Position numbers and translations under genes: made by a program. Shown here one piece after another: positions 1 to 6,658 of a stretch of DNA of 53,851 bases. The stretch spans positions 1 through 53,851 of the forward strand of contig WJMK01000032.1 in assembly GCA_014727975.1 (NCBI GenBank), in the 5' to 3' direction. The notes under the pieces are model-generated. The model searched no databases. It saw nothing but the letters and a program-made list of their open reading frames with translations, and had not been told where the DNA came from. Every line of letters begins with the position of its first letter. Positions within the stretch are counted from its first letter, which is position 1. Source of the DNA: Microcaldota archaeon (GTDB lineage: Archaea > Micrarchaeota > Micrarchaeia > Anstonellales > Bilamarchaeaceae).

Positions 1-2
1 AC

Positions 3-122
3 GATGAAGAGAGGGCAAAAAAGGCGCTTGAGAAAGCAAAGGAGGAAAAGCCCGAAAAGGGCAAACCACCTTCAGAAAAAAAGCCTAAAGAAGAAGAGAA
101 AAAGGAAGAGAAATCTTCCTGA
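3..122 (+). CDS. C-terminal end of an unknown protein, cut by the window edge
   Basis: An open frame enters from the left edge and stops at TGA 120-122. The 39 visible residues are almost all Lys, Glu, Pro and Ala, so this is a highly charged, probably disordered tail. The frame has no start inside the window, so the gene begins upstream. The following 35 bases are T-rich and could end transcription of this gene and of the convergent lipoprotein gene. No function can be assigned from the tail alone; similar tails occur on ribosomal and nucleic-acid-binding proteins. Confidence 0.6.
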   Translation, partial: DEERAKKALEKAKEEKPEKGKPPSEKKPKEEEKKEEKSS

Positions 123-157
123 TAAATTTTTTATTGGTTCTATATTTGTTTTTGAAT

Positions 158-1297
158 TTAGCCGAACATCAGGAGGCAGTTTTCTTTTACTGCATCCCCT
201 TCTATGTAATTGCAGTACACCTTGCTGTCTTCAAGCCTTGCAAGCTCCTGGTAGCACTTGTCTTTCCATTCGGGCAGTATGATGCTGTTGCATTCGACCA
301 TTGTGAGTTCTTCTGCGCTGAAGATTAGGGCGGAATAGCAGATCTGGCGCACATACTCTGTATCTATTTCGTTGCATGCTGCAAGGTCATCATGAGCATA
401 GGCAAATTCCTTAAAGCAATCTTCCCTTGAAACCGGGGCGCGCGTATCTATTGCATAGCAGCCATCCTTGTCCCCTGTTTCAAGTGCATAGTCGGTATAG
501 CAATCCCAGCGCTTGAGCACTGCAACAGCCTCGCAAAGGGCAGGCTGCTCATTTTCTATTGCAAAATGCGTAAAGCACTGGTAGGCAATTTCAGTATCAT
601 AAAGGCCATTTATGTCATAGCAGTGGGTTGGGTTGCCGTCCCCAAGCGCATAGATATAGTAGCATTGATATTTGTAGGACTTTTCCTCAAGGTCCTGGCA
701 GTGGTCCTCATGCTCAAGTGAACTAAGGCACCCTTCCCGCTTTGCATACTCCAGCATTTCGCAGGCTCCGGGTTCTTCATATTCAAACGCATAATCAAGG
801 TAGCACTCTTCGTCCTTGCAGTAAGTGTAATTATTGTATTCAAATGCCAGGCACCTTCCCTTCTCTTCTTCATCAAGGACAAATGTGCATGGAGGGGAAA
901 GATATTCGATGCAATCGGCCTTGTCCTCCTGGCTCATCAGGTCACAGATTGAGATGTCCTCAGTTTCATATGCATGGTAGAAAAGGCACCCTCTCTTATT
1001 TTCATATTTTATGAGCTGGAGGCAATTGGAAAGGGAATCATTTGAAAGAGGGAGGATGCATTCGTCTCTTTCGCTTGAGGGAAGCTTGAGGCAGTAGGAA
1101 GTGTCGCGCTCTTCGAGTGCACTTTTCGACAGGCCCTGGCTTTCCTCTTCTTCAGAAGGCTCAACTTCCGCAACCCAGCCGCCAACTGAAATGCTTGGCT
1201 CTTCTTCTGAAGGGATAGGGGTTTCCTCTCCGCCGGGGCATCCGGCAATGAGCAAAAGTGATATCATTGCAGCAGCAAACAACAGGGCCCTGTTCAT
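158..1297 (-). CDS. Cysteine-rich repeat lipoprotein
   Basis: A 379-residue secreted protein. The start at 1297 gives a clean lipoprotein signal ending in LLLIAGC (Cys20). The frame stays open for 191 more codons upstream, but that part reads like non-coding antisense sequence. An acidic Ser/Glu linker (about 21-70) follows the signal. The rest carries 26 cysteines, an even number, in about 13 tandem units that mostly read C-x(10-11)-C followed by an aromatic residue, Tyr/Phe-Ala and an acidic residue before the next Cys. This looks like stacked disulfide-pinned helical hairpins anchored outside the membrane. A TATA-like sequence (1318-1327, minus strand) lies 20-30 bases upstream, fitting a leaderless mRNA. 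The family is not recognised; a surface or binding role is inferred. Confidence 0.85.
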   Translation of the reverse strand: MNRALLFAAAMISLLLIAGCPGGEETPIPSEEEPSISVGGWVAEVEPSEEEESQGLSKSALEERDTSYCLKLPSSERDECILPLSNDSLSNCLQLIKYENKRGCLFYHAYETEDISICDLMSQEDKADCIEYLSPPCTFVLDEEEKGRCLAFEYNNYTYCKDEECYLDYAFEYEEPGACEMLEYAKREGCLSSLEHEDHCQDLEEKSYKYQCYYIYALGDGNPTHCYDINGLYDTEIAYQCFTHFAIENEQPALCEAVAVLKRWDCYTDYALETGDKDGCYAIDTRAPVSREDCFKEFAYAHDDLAACNEIDTEYVRQICYSALIFSAEELTMVECNSIILPEWKDKCYQELARLEDSKVYCNYIEGDAVKENCLLMFG

Positions 1298-1383
1298 GAC
1301 AGAAAATAGCAAGCAAGGAATATAAACATATTGGAATTTTCGTGGAAAAATGCGGATGAGTTTTTCTGAATAGAAACGATGGG

Positions 1384-1390
1384 TATATAA
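1384..1390 (+). promoter_or_regulatory. TATA box for structured leader and membrane gene
   Basis: TATATAA preceded by GGG is a strong archaeal TATA element. Initiation about 25 bases downstream would start an RNA near 1410, just before the hairpins at 1414-1507. Confidence 0.6.
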
Positions 1391-1409
1391 ATCATGTGCG
1401 GAATAGTAG

Positions 1410-1543
1410 GGTGCCTGCTTTGCAGGTCGTGTGGGAGGTGAGATGGAGCCTCTTGGGTTTACCATCTCCCTTCTCTTTCTACTTATTGCTGGTTCCTGTG
1501 GGGAATCAAATGGTTTTAAAAAAGCAGTTTGAGTAGAGGGGGC
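1410..1543 (+). ncRNA. Candidate structured 5' leader
   Basis: Three potential hairpins follow the TATA box: CCTGC 1414-1418 with GCAGG 1422-1426 (loop TTT), GAGATGG 1440-1446 with CCATCTC 1462-1468, and GGTTCC 1491-1496 with GGAATC 1502-1507 (one G-U pair). The second stem holds the start codon of the 29-codon ORF at 1443, so its translation could depend on folding. The region leads directly into the membrane protein at 1544. It matches no riboswitch class I can name. It could instead be only the coding region of the small lipopeptide. Confidence 0.35.
1443..1532 (+). CDS. Possible 29-residue lipopeptide
   Basis: A short ORF starts at ATG 1443 after a strong GGAGGTG ribosome-binding sequence with tight spacing. 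The product has a hydrophobic stretch ending in LLIAGSC, which resembles a lipobox, then about ten polar residues. It ends 11 bases before the next gene, so the two would be co-transcribed. Its start codon lies in a possible stem. The small size makes chance occurrence a real alternative. Confidence 0.35.
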   Translation: MEPLGFTISLLFLLIAGSCGESNGFKKAV

Positions 1544-2071
1544 ATGGAAGTTTACACTACCTTGCAAAAAAGGGAATATTCCTTTTCCGGGCAGAGGGAA
1601 TTTGTGCAGCTGGTTGTGGTTTCGTTTCTTGCATTTGCAATCCCCTTTGTGCTTCCGCACCCGCAAATCCTTACAGGGGTGCTGGTTAATGCGTTGCTTG
1701 TGTTTGCTGCGCTTGGAATGAGGGGGAATAGTGTGCTTCCTGTTGTGCTGCTCCCAAGCGTGGGGGCGGTTGCAAATGGATTGTTGTTTGGACCACTTAC
1801 GATTTTCCTTGTGTACCTGGTCCCGTTTATCTGGATTGGGAACTTCCTGCTTGTGTACGGAATAAAGCATTTCATGGAAATGGGCTTCTGGAAAGCAGGG
1901 GCAATCTCTTCATTCATTAAAGCAGGGGCAATTTTCCTGCCTGCGTACGGGCTCTATGCTGCGGGTGTGATTCCGGAGGCATTGCTGGCTTCGATGGGAG
2001 CGCTGCAGATTGGTACCGCGCTGGGCGGGATTGCAGCAGTGGGCGCCCTGAAAAAAATAGCAGGGAAATGA
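1544..2071 (+). CDS. Small polytopic membrane protein
   Basis: A 175-residue protein with about five hydrophobic segments. The N-terminus, YSFSGQREFVQLVVVSFLAF, resembles a small membrane family that databases often label 'iron hydrogenase' although it has no H-cluster motifs (from memory of the family). ATG 1544 is preferred over an upstream non-ATG codon because AGAGGGGG precedes it at ribosome-binding distance. A true [FeFe]-hydrogenase gene lies about 0.6 kb away on the other strand, so a partnership is conceivable but unproven. An ECF-type transporter S-component-like role is another possibility. Confidence 0.75.
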   Translation: MEVYTTLQKREYSFSGQREFVQLVVVSFLAFAIPFVLPHPQILTGVLVNALLVFAALGMRGNSVLPVVLLPSVGAVANGLLFGPLTIFLVYLVPFIWIGNFLLVYGIKHFMEMGFWKAGAISSFIKAGAIFLPAYGLYAAGVIPEALLASMGALQIGTALGGIAAVGALKKIAGK

Positions 2072-2072
2072 A

Positions 2073-2414
2073 TTAGGGCTCGGTTTGGGCTGAAGTGAGC
2101 TCTTCCATCTCTTTATCTGTCAGGGGCCTGTTGTTGTCTCCCCAGCAGTTGCATGCTCCCTCAAAATCCACTTCTGAAACAAGTGGGTTTGTATCATCCA
2201 GCCTCCAAATCCTCTCCTTGGATTCCTTGGGCGGAGAATCATGGAAACTTCCTGGGAGGGGTTGCCTTGCTTTTAGCTCTGCAAGGCCGGATTTACTGTT
2301 CCTGTCCGGCCCGGGCTTTTTCCCAAGGGCTTTTGGGCGGGGCCTTGCTTTTGCTGGCCCGGGCATTTCCTGTTTTCCGGCTGCGGGCGGAACACTGCTT
2401 CTTGTAGTAGTCAT
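2073..2414 (-). CDS. Hypothetical small protein with Pro/Lys-rich N-terminus
   Basis: A 113-residue protein. The first half is low complexity (Pro, Lys, Ala, Arg) and the C-terminal half is acidic with a CNCW motif. A TATA-like TTTATATT (2438-2445, minus strand) lies about 25 bases before the ATG, fitting a leaderless transcript. It converges on the membrane gene with only one base between stops. No family is recognised; the disordered composition suggests a binding or regulatory protein, or possibly a spurious ORF. Confidence 0.5.
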   Translation of the reverse strand: MTTTRSSVPPAAGKQEMPGPAKARPRPKALGKKPGPDRNSKSGLAELKARQPLPGSFHDSPPKESKERIWRLDDTNPLVSEVDFEGACNCWGDNNRPLTDKEMEELTSAQTEP

Positions 2415-2472
2415 GTATGGATAGTTGTGCAGGAAAGAATATAAAGGTTAGGACTAGTGGGAAGACATGGAG

Positions 2473-2703
2473 TTATTCCATTTCAGGGTCCTTATCAGGA
2501 GGAGGGGAAAAAAGGACATCTCTTGTGTCTTTTGGCTCGCCAAAATCAACAGGCTCCCCCCTCATAAATGAAAGAATTCTTTTCACCCTTGGGTCAATCG
2601 GGGGCTCCAGGAGCTCCCGGTTTGAGAATTTTGGTTTTGTGGGCTTTCCTCCTGAGCCCTTTCCATCATCACGTTTATCCCTGAGAACCTTGCGCTTGAA
2701 CAC
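2473..2703 (-). CDS. Hypothetical small charged protein
   Basis: A 76-residue protein rich in Lys, Asp, Pro and Gly that starts with GTG. It lies between the hydrogenase gene and the Pro-rich gene on the same strand. The minus strand has A/T-rich TATA-like sequence about 15-45 bases upstream. No transmembrane segment, cysteine or known motif is visible. It may form a unit with its neighbour, since both have polar, disordered-looking sequence. Confidence 0.5.
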   Translation of the reverse strand: MFKRKVLRDKRDDGKGSGGKPTKPKFSNRELLEPPIDPRVKRILSFMRGEPVDFGEPKDTRDVLFSPPPDKDPEME

Positions 2704-2718
2704 TAAGCAGCACCCACA

Positions 2719-3834
2719 TTATAATTGCACCTTATGGAAATATAAGAGTTTGCGCGCGTTTTCCGAGCCAGGGCGGCCCAGGAGCTCCCTGTAGAGTTTC
2801 TTTACTGTAGGGTTTTCCTGGGGGACTGTGGCAAAGGTACGCTTGGAATCTGCTGCCTTGCGGAGCCCTGCGGCCCGTGCCTTGAGCTTCTCTTCAGTTA
2901 CCGGGAGGGGCTGGCCAGGTCCGCCAACGCAACCATATGGGCAATTCATTACTTCCACAAAATGTACCCTCTTCCCGTTCTGGATTTCCTTGAAGAGCTT
3001 TTCGAAATTTGCAAATCCGTGCACGGTTGCAACATTGATTGTGTATGGGCCAAGCTTTACAGTGCGCTCCTTGATTACATCATCCTTGCGGAAATACTCC
3101 TCATCCTGCTTTTCCACATCCAGGACATGGGCCATTGTAGTGAGGAGGGCTTCAACCAGGCCCCCTGTAACCCCAAAAACCACTCCGTCCTTGGAGGAGC
3201 CGGGGAGGAGCTCGGAGAACTCGGACTCGGGCGCGGTTTTGAGGTCCAGGCCCTTTTTGCGGGCGAATTGCGCGAGCTCCCTGGTTGTGAGTACATAGTC
3301 CACATATGGGTTTCCGTCCGGGAACCGCTCCATTGTTTCATATTTTTTCAGGGTGCAGGGCATCACGCTTACGGAAACTATATCCTTGCGGGGCTTGCCC
3401 AACTTCTTCTGGAGGTAATGGTTGATGATGCTGCCGGTAATCATGTGGGGTGAAGCGATGGGGGAGATGTGCTTGCAGAGTGATTCATGGGTGCGTGAGC
3501 AGTAAAGCCTCCAGCCAATGCAGCAGGAATTAAATACAGGGAAATAGCCTTCTTCGCCTCGCTCAAGGGCATGGAGGATTTCGTATGCTTCTTCATATAT
3601 GTTGATGTCTGCACCAAGAGGGGTGTCCACAACATGGTCGAACCCGAGTTGCTCCAGGAGCCCTATGGTTTTCCGGGTGAGGTCTTCGCCAGGGGAATAA
3701 TCAAATTCTTCCCCTATTGAAACCCGGACTGCCGGGGCAATCTGCACGGCAACTATTTTTTCCGGGTCTTCGAGCTCCTGCTCCAGGGCTTCAAATAATT
3801 CTTTTTCTTTATTGATATAGATATCATCAGGCAT
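2719..3834 (-). CDS. [FeFe]-hydrogenase, H-domain only (minimal form)
   Basis: A 371-residue protein that interconverts protons and H2 at an H-cluster. All three signatures are present: L1 FNSCCIGW (Cys104-Cys105), L2 MPCTLKKYE (Cys160) and L3 EVMNCPYGCVGGPGQP (Cys298, Cys302). The FGVTGG...EALLTT segment before L3 also matches the family. No cysteine precedes residue 104, so the ferredoxin-like F-cluster domains of clostridial enzymes are absent and electrons must reach the H-cluster directly. L1 differs from the usual TSCCP (Asn for Thr, Ile for Pro), but both cysteines are kept. ATG 3834 is chosen over a longer frame because a TATA element (3855-3862) sits 21-28 bases upstream. The maturases HydE, HydF and HydG are not in this window. 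Confidence 0.93.
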   Translation of the reverse strand: MPDDIYINKEKELFEALEQELEDPEKIVAVQIAPAVRVSIGEEFDYSPGEDLTRKTIGLLEQLGFDHVVDTPLGADINIYEEAYEILHALERGEEGYFPVFNSCCIGWRLYCSRTHESLCKHISPIASPHMITGSIINHYLQKKLGKPRKDIVSVSVMPCTLKKYETMERFPDGNPYVDYVLTTRELAQFARKKGLDLKTAPESEFSELLPGSSKDGVVFGVTGGLVEALLTTMAHVLDVEKQDEEYFRKDDVIKERTVKLGPYTINVATVHGFANFEKLFKEIQNGKRVHFVEVMNCPYGCVGGPGQPLPVTEEKLKARAAGLRKAADSKRTFATVPQENPTVKKLYRELLGRPGSENARKLLYFHKVQL

Positions 3835-3854
3835 GAGTGGAATAAGGAAAATAG

Positions 3855-3862
3855 AATTATAA
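3855..3862 (-). promoter_or_regulatory. TATA box of the hydrogenase gene
   Basis: On the minus strand the sequence reads CCTTATAATTC, placed so that initiation about 25 bases downstream falls at or just before the hydrogenase ATG. A leaderless mRNA is therefore likely. Confidence 0.55.
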
Positions 3863-3940
3863 GGGTGGCGGGAAAAACCGGCGGGGGAGCTGAAGAAACA
3901 TTTAAAAAAGTGTCTATTAATAACCATTATGCTTACTTTT

Positions 3941-3987
3941 CGTGCGACTGCACGGATAAGTTATGTGGATATAGAATAAGTTATATG
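3941..3987 (+). promoter_or_regulatory. EF-1alpha leader with hairpin and tandem 12-mer
   Basis: The untranslated region before EF-1alpha holds a perfect 5-bp hairpin (CGTGC 3941-3945, GCACG 3950-3954). It is followed by two near-identical 12-mers, ATAAGTTATGTG (3956-3967) and ATAAGTTATATG (3976-3987). A GGTGA ribosome-binding site follows, six bases before the start codon. The likely TATA (TTTAAAAAA near 3901) implies a leader of about 70 bases. Confidence 0.4.
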
Positions 3988-4000
3988 TAGGTGAGTATGA

Positions 4001-5254
4001 ATGGCAGCAAAAGAACACATGAACATAGTGTTTATTGGCCACGTAGATGCAGGTAAATCAACCTGTGTGGGCAGGCTCCTCTATGAGACAGGAGCACTTT
4101 CTGAGCAGACCCTCAGGAAGTACAAGGAAGAAGCCGAGAAGCTCGGCAAAACTACATTTGAGTTTGCATTTGAGATGGACTCTCTCAAGGAAGAGCGTGA
4201 GAGGGGAGTTACCATTGATGTTGCACACAAGAAGTTCACTACTGACAAGTATGAATACACTATCATCGATGCACCTGGACACAGGGACTTCGTAAAGAAC
4301 ATGATTACTGGTGCAAGCCAGGCAGATGCGGCAGCACTTGTAGTTTCTGCAAAGGACGGAGTGCAGCCCCAGACAAAAGAGCATGGTTTCCTTGCAAAGG
4401 TGCTTGGAATCAGCCAGTTTGTTGTGCTCATCAACAAGATGGATGCAATCAACTATGATGAGAACAGGTTCAACGAAGTGAAGGGAGACCTTGAGAAGCT
4501 CCTTAAGGGGATGGGCTATGATGTAAGCAAGCTCACCTTTATCCCAACCTCCGGGTACAAGGGAGACAACATTTCAAAGAACTCCGAGAATACTCCATAC
4601 TACAAGGGCCCGACACTGCTCCAGATTCTGGATAGCTTTGAAGTGCCCCCAAAGCCTGGGGACAAACCACTCAGGCTCCCGATTCAGGACGTGTTCACAA
4701 TTACCGGGCACGGAACTGTGCCGGTTGGGCGTGTGGAAACAGGAAACATGAAGGTAAACGAGAAGGTTGTGTTCATGCCTTCCGGGGCATCCGGGGATGT
4801 AAAGAAAATCGAGATGCACCACCAGGAAATGAACGAGGCAAAGTGCGGAGACAACGTTGGGTTCAACGTGAAGGGCGTAGACAAGAAGGACATCAAGAGG
4901 GGAGACGTTCTTGGTGCATCTTCAAACCCGCCTACAGTTGCAGACGAGTTCACTGCACAGGTAGTTGTGCTGAACCACCCGACTGCAATTTCTGTGGGTT
5001 ACACCCCGGTATTGCACATCCACACTGCACAGTTTGCAGCTAAAATTACTGAGATTGTGGAGAAGAAGGGCCAGGAAGGAAAGGCGGACTTCATCAAGAC
5101 CGGTGATGTGGCAGTGGTTAAGTTCAAGCCGCTCAAGCCCATCGTGATTGAGAAATATGCAGAATTCCCTCCACTCGGAAGGTTCGCAATCAGGGACATG
5201 GGGCAGACAGTTGCGGCTGGTGTCGTGCTGGACGTAGTCCCGAAGAAGCAGTAG
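4001..5254 (+). CDS. tef1a: Translation elongation factor 1-alpha
   Basis: A 417-residue GTPase that delivers aminoacyl-tRNA to the ribosome. G1 is GHVDAGKST (about residues 13-21), G3 is DAPGHRDF and G4 is NKMD. The domain II and III signatures ([16 protein letters not shown]) follow. The length is typical of the archaeal family. ATG 4001 follows GGTGA at proper spacing. uS10 follows 41 bases later, the usual archaeal tef1a-rps10 pair. The T-rich spacer between them may allow partial termination, giving more EF-1alpha than uS10. Confidence 0.98.
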   Translation: MAAKEHMNIVFIGHVDAGKSTCVGRLLYETGALSEQTLRKYKEEAEKLGKTTFEFAFEMDSLKEERERGVTIDVAHKKFTTDKYEYTIIDAPGHRDFVKNMITGASQADAAALVVSAKDGVQPQTKEHGFLAKVLGISQFVVLINKMDAINYDENRFNEVKGDLEKLLKGMGYDVSKLTFIPTSGYKGDNISKNSENTPYYKGPTLLQILDSFEVPPKPGDKPLRLPIQDVFTITGHGTVPVGRVETGNMKVNEKVVFMPSGASGDVKKIEMHHQEMNEAKCGDNVGFNVKGVDKKDIKRGDVLGASSNPPTVADEFTAQVVVLNHPTAISVGYTPVLHIHTAQFAAKITEIVEKKGQEGKADFIKTGDVAVVKFKPLKPIVIEKYAEFPPLGRFAIRDMGQTVAAGVVLDVVPKKQ

Positions 5255-5295
5255 CTTCTTCCCCTTTTTTCTTTTAATTTTGGAAACGTGGTATA

Positions 5296-5601
5296 ATGAC
5301 GAAGGCGAAAATAGTCCTCAAGGGCGAAACACCTGAAGACCTTGGCAAGGTAATCAGCCAGATAAAGGACCTTTCAAGGACCCTGAACATGAAGGTTACC
5401 GGCCCTGTGCCGATGCCGAGGAGGAGGCTGAAGATTAACACAAGGAGGACACCCTGCGGGGACGGCTCCGACACTTATGAGCACTGGGAAAAGAGAATTT
5501 CCAAGAGGCTCGTAATTGTGGAAGGCGATGAGAAGATGATTCGTCAGATTCTGCGTGTTAAAGTGCCGGATTCAGTCTTCGTTAAAATCTCCCTGGTTTA
5601 G
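5296..5601 (+). CDS. rps10: Small ribosomal subunit protein uS10
   Basis: A 101-residue protein of the 30S head. The core PVPMPRRRLKINTRRTPCG and the C-terminal VPDSVFVKISL match archaeal and eukaryotic uS10/S20. It follows EF-1alpha on the same strand and is the last gene of that unit, since a T-rich run and structured sequence follow. Confidence 0.97.
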   Translation: MTKAKIVLKGETPEDLGKVISQIKDLSRTLNMKVTGPVPMPRRRLKINTRRTPCGDGSDTYEHWEKRISKRLVIVEGDEKMIRQILRVKVPDSVFVKISLV

Positions 5602-5613
5602 GCCCGGGAGAGC

Positions 5614-5632
5614 TTACCCTTTTTATCTTTTC
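5614..5632 (+). terminator. T-rich terminator after uS10
   Basis: A pyrimidine- and T-rich run (CTTTTTATCTTTTCC) starts about 12 bases after the uS10 stop, typical of archaeal intrinsic termination. A 6-bp inverted repeat (5652-5657 with 5660-5665) lies further downstream. Confidence 0.5.
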
Positions 5633-5726
5633 CTTCCAATAAAACAAAAACATCCCAGTTGGGATAAGACAAAAAGGACGGAGCAAAGCTGTGTTTTTGG
5701 TGCGGCTTTTTGCCCCGGAGTAAACC

Positions 5727-5883
5727 AAAAAGGCAGCGTAAAACGGTGTTTTCTTGAGCGCATGCTCAAGAGAAGCGGCCGAATCGTGAACTTTGTTCAC
5801 GAGAAGAAAGCGAAGCTTTCTCAGAGGTCGCTAAGATTTGACGCAACTTTTTGGGTAGCGTAACACGTTTATAAAAAGTTGCG
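5727..5883 (+). ncRNA. Structured repeat element, copy A
   Basis: This intergenic segment shares sequence and structure with 36102-36192 (copy B). Shared blocks are AAAAAGGCAGCGTAA, TGTTTTCTTGAG, AAGAGAAG and CTAAGATT. Stem I pairs 5749-5758 with 5765-5774 (10 bp with one G-U). Stem II pairs GCGGCC 5775-5780 with GGTCGC 5826-5831. In copy B this stem is GTGGC/GCCAC, a compensatory change. Copy A carries two extra hairpins inside stem II (5785-5801 and 5805-5821). An 11-bp inverted repeat (5842-5852 with 5873-5883) ends at the first base of tRNA-Thr. A degenerate partial copy starts at 5671. It could be a small RNA or a repetitive intergenic element; the function is unknown. Confidence 0.5.
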
Positions 5884-5955
5884 CCATGGTAGCTCAGTAG
5901 GTAGAGCGCGTGCTTGGTAAGCACGAGGTCGCGAGTTCGATTCTCGCTCATGGCT
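5883..5955 (+). tRNA. tRNA-Thr (anticodon GGT)
   Basis: A full cloverleaf is visible. The acceptor stem GCCATGG pairs with the 3' strand TCATGGC, leaving discriminator T. The anticodon loop TTGGTAA sits in a GTGC/GCAC stem, and the T-arm is GCGAGTTCGATTCTCGC. CCA is not encoded and there is no intron. A TATAAAAA sequence begins only about 11 bases upstream, closer than usual, so transcription may start further upstream and be trimmed. Confidence 0.95.
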
Positions 5956-6003
5956 TGAAGGCGTGAAATGGCTTTCTGATTTTAACTAATAGAATACTGG
6001 CTT

Positions 6004-6564
6004 TCAGTGGGTAAGCTGCATGGAAAGTTCCTGGTGCTCGAGCTCCCTGCGGTCTGGGCCATTTTGGGTAAAGCCGAATTTCTCGTAGTAAGCCCTGAGG
6101 GCCCTGTAAGAAGGAGGGAAATCCCTGGTTGGGATTATGGTGATGCGGGAGATTCCTGAATCCTCTGCAAGGGCGCGGGCGGATTCCAGGGCTATGGGGA
6201 GGACTCCGTAGCCACGGTCTTCTCCAGAGGGCCGTGCGAAACGGGGGCGGGGAGCGAATTCAGAGGAAGTATTGAGTTCGTGGACCTTTACGCAATTGCG
6301 GGCCTTGCTTACTACAAGGTAGATTTCCAGCTCTATGCGGCCAAGGGGGCGCGTGTGGTTCAGGAGGGTGATTTTGTAAAAGAGGTCGAGGGCGCCGGAG
6401 TAAAAGAACCCTCCCTGTGCCTGGAAGCGGTCCCCGCGGATGTTGCGCATCGTGCAGGGCGGCTCGTAGAATAAGCGTTTTCTTGTGAATGGCTTGGGGC
6501 AGGATTTCCTGCAGGGGACAGGAGCCTTGCGCACATGCCTCAAAACTCTTTGGAGTTCGTGCAT
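6004..6564 (-). CDS. GNAT-type N-acetyltransferase-like protein
   Basis: A 186-residue protein. The C-terminal half has GNAT features: RGYGVLPIALESARALAEDSG resembles motif A (acetyl-CoA binding) and RALRAYYEKFGF resembles motif B. The N-terminal part is basic with several cysteines (CRKSC) and does not look like a standard GNAT core. A TATA-like TTTTTTAAACTA (6588-6596, minus strand) fits the start at 6564. The substrate is unknown. Confidence 0.7.
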   Translation of the reverse strand: MHELQRVLRHVRKAPVPCRKSCPKPFTRKRLFYEPPCTMRNIRGDRFQAQGGFFYSGALDLFYKITLLNHTRPLGRIELEIYLVVSKARNCVKVHELNTSSEFAPRPRFARPSGEDRGYGVLPIALESARALAEDSGISRITIIPTRDFPPSYRALRAYYEKFGFTQNGPDRRELEHQELSMQLTH

Positions 6565-6620
6565 ACTGGAATGATATGTGGTAAATAGTTTAAAAAAAGC
6601 AGGGTTTTTACTGACGTGAG

Positions 6621-6628
6621 TTTATAAA
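6621..6628 (+). promoter_or_regulatory. TATA box of the Top6 operon
   Basis: TTTATAAA lies about 31 bases before the ATG of the first gene at 6659, giving a leader of only a few bases. It is the only clear promoter seen for the tightly packed genes through 12262. Confidence 0.55.
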
Positions 6629-6658
6629 GGTTCTCCAATACATAAATGATGGATTAAG

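Noticed and set aside
1298-1870. 191-codon N-terminal extension of the cysteine-rich lipoprotein frame
   Set aside because: It is antisense to the membrane gene, has random-looking composition and would bury an otherwise perfect lipoprotein signal peptide.
5555-5863. Plus-strand ORF of 102 codons after uS10
   Set aside because: It overlaps the uS10 end and runs through hairpins shared with copy B, where the frame is not kept. The RNA-like structure explains the region better.
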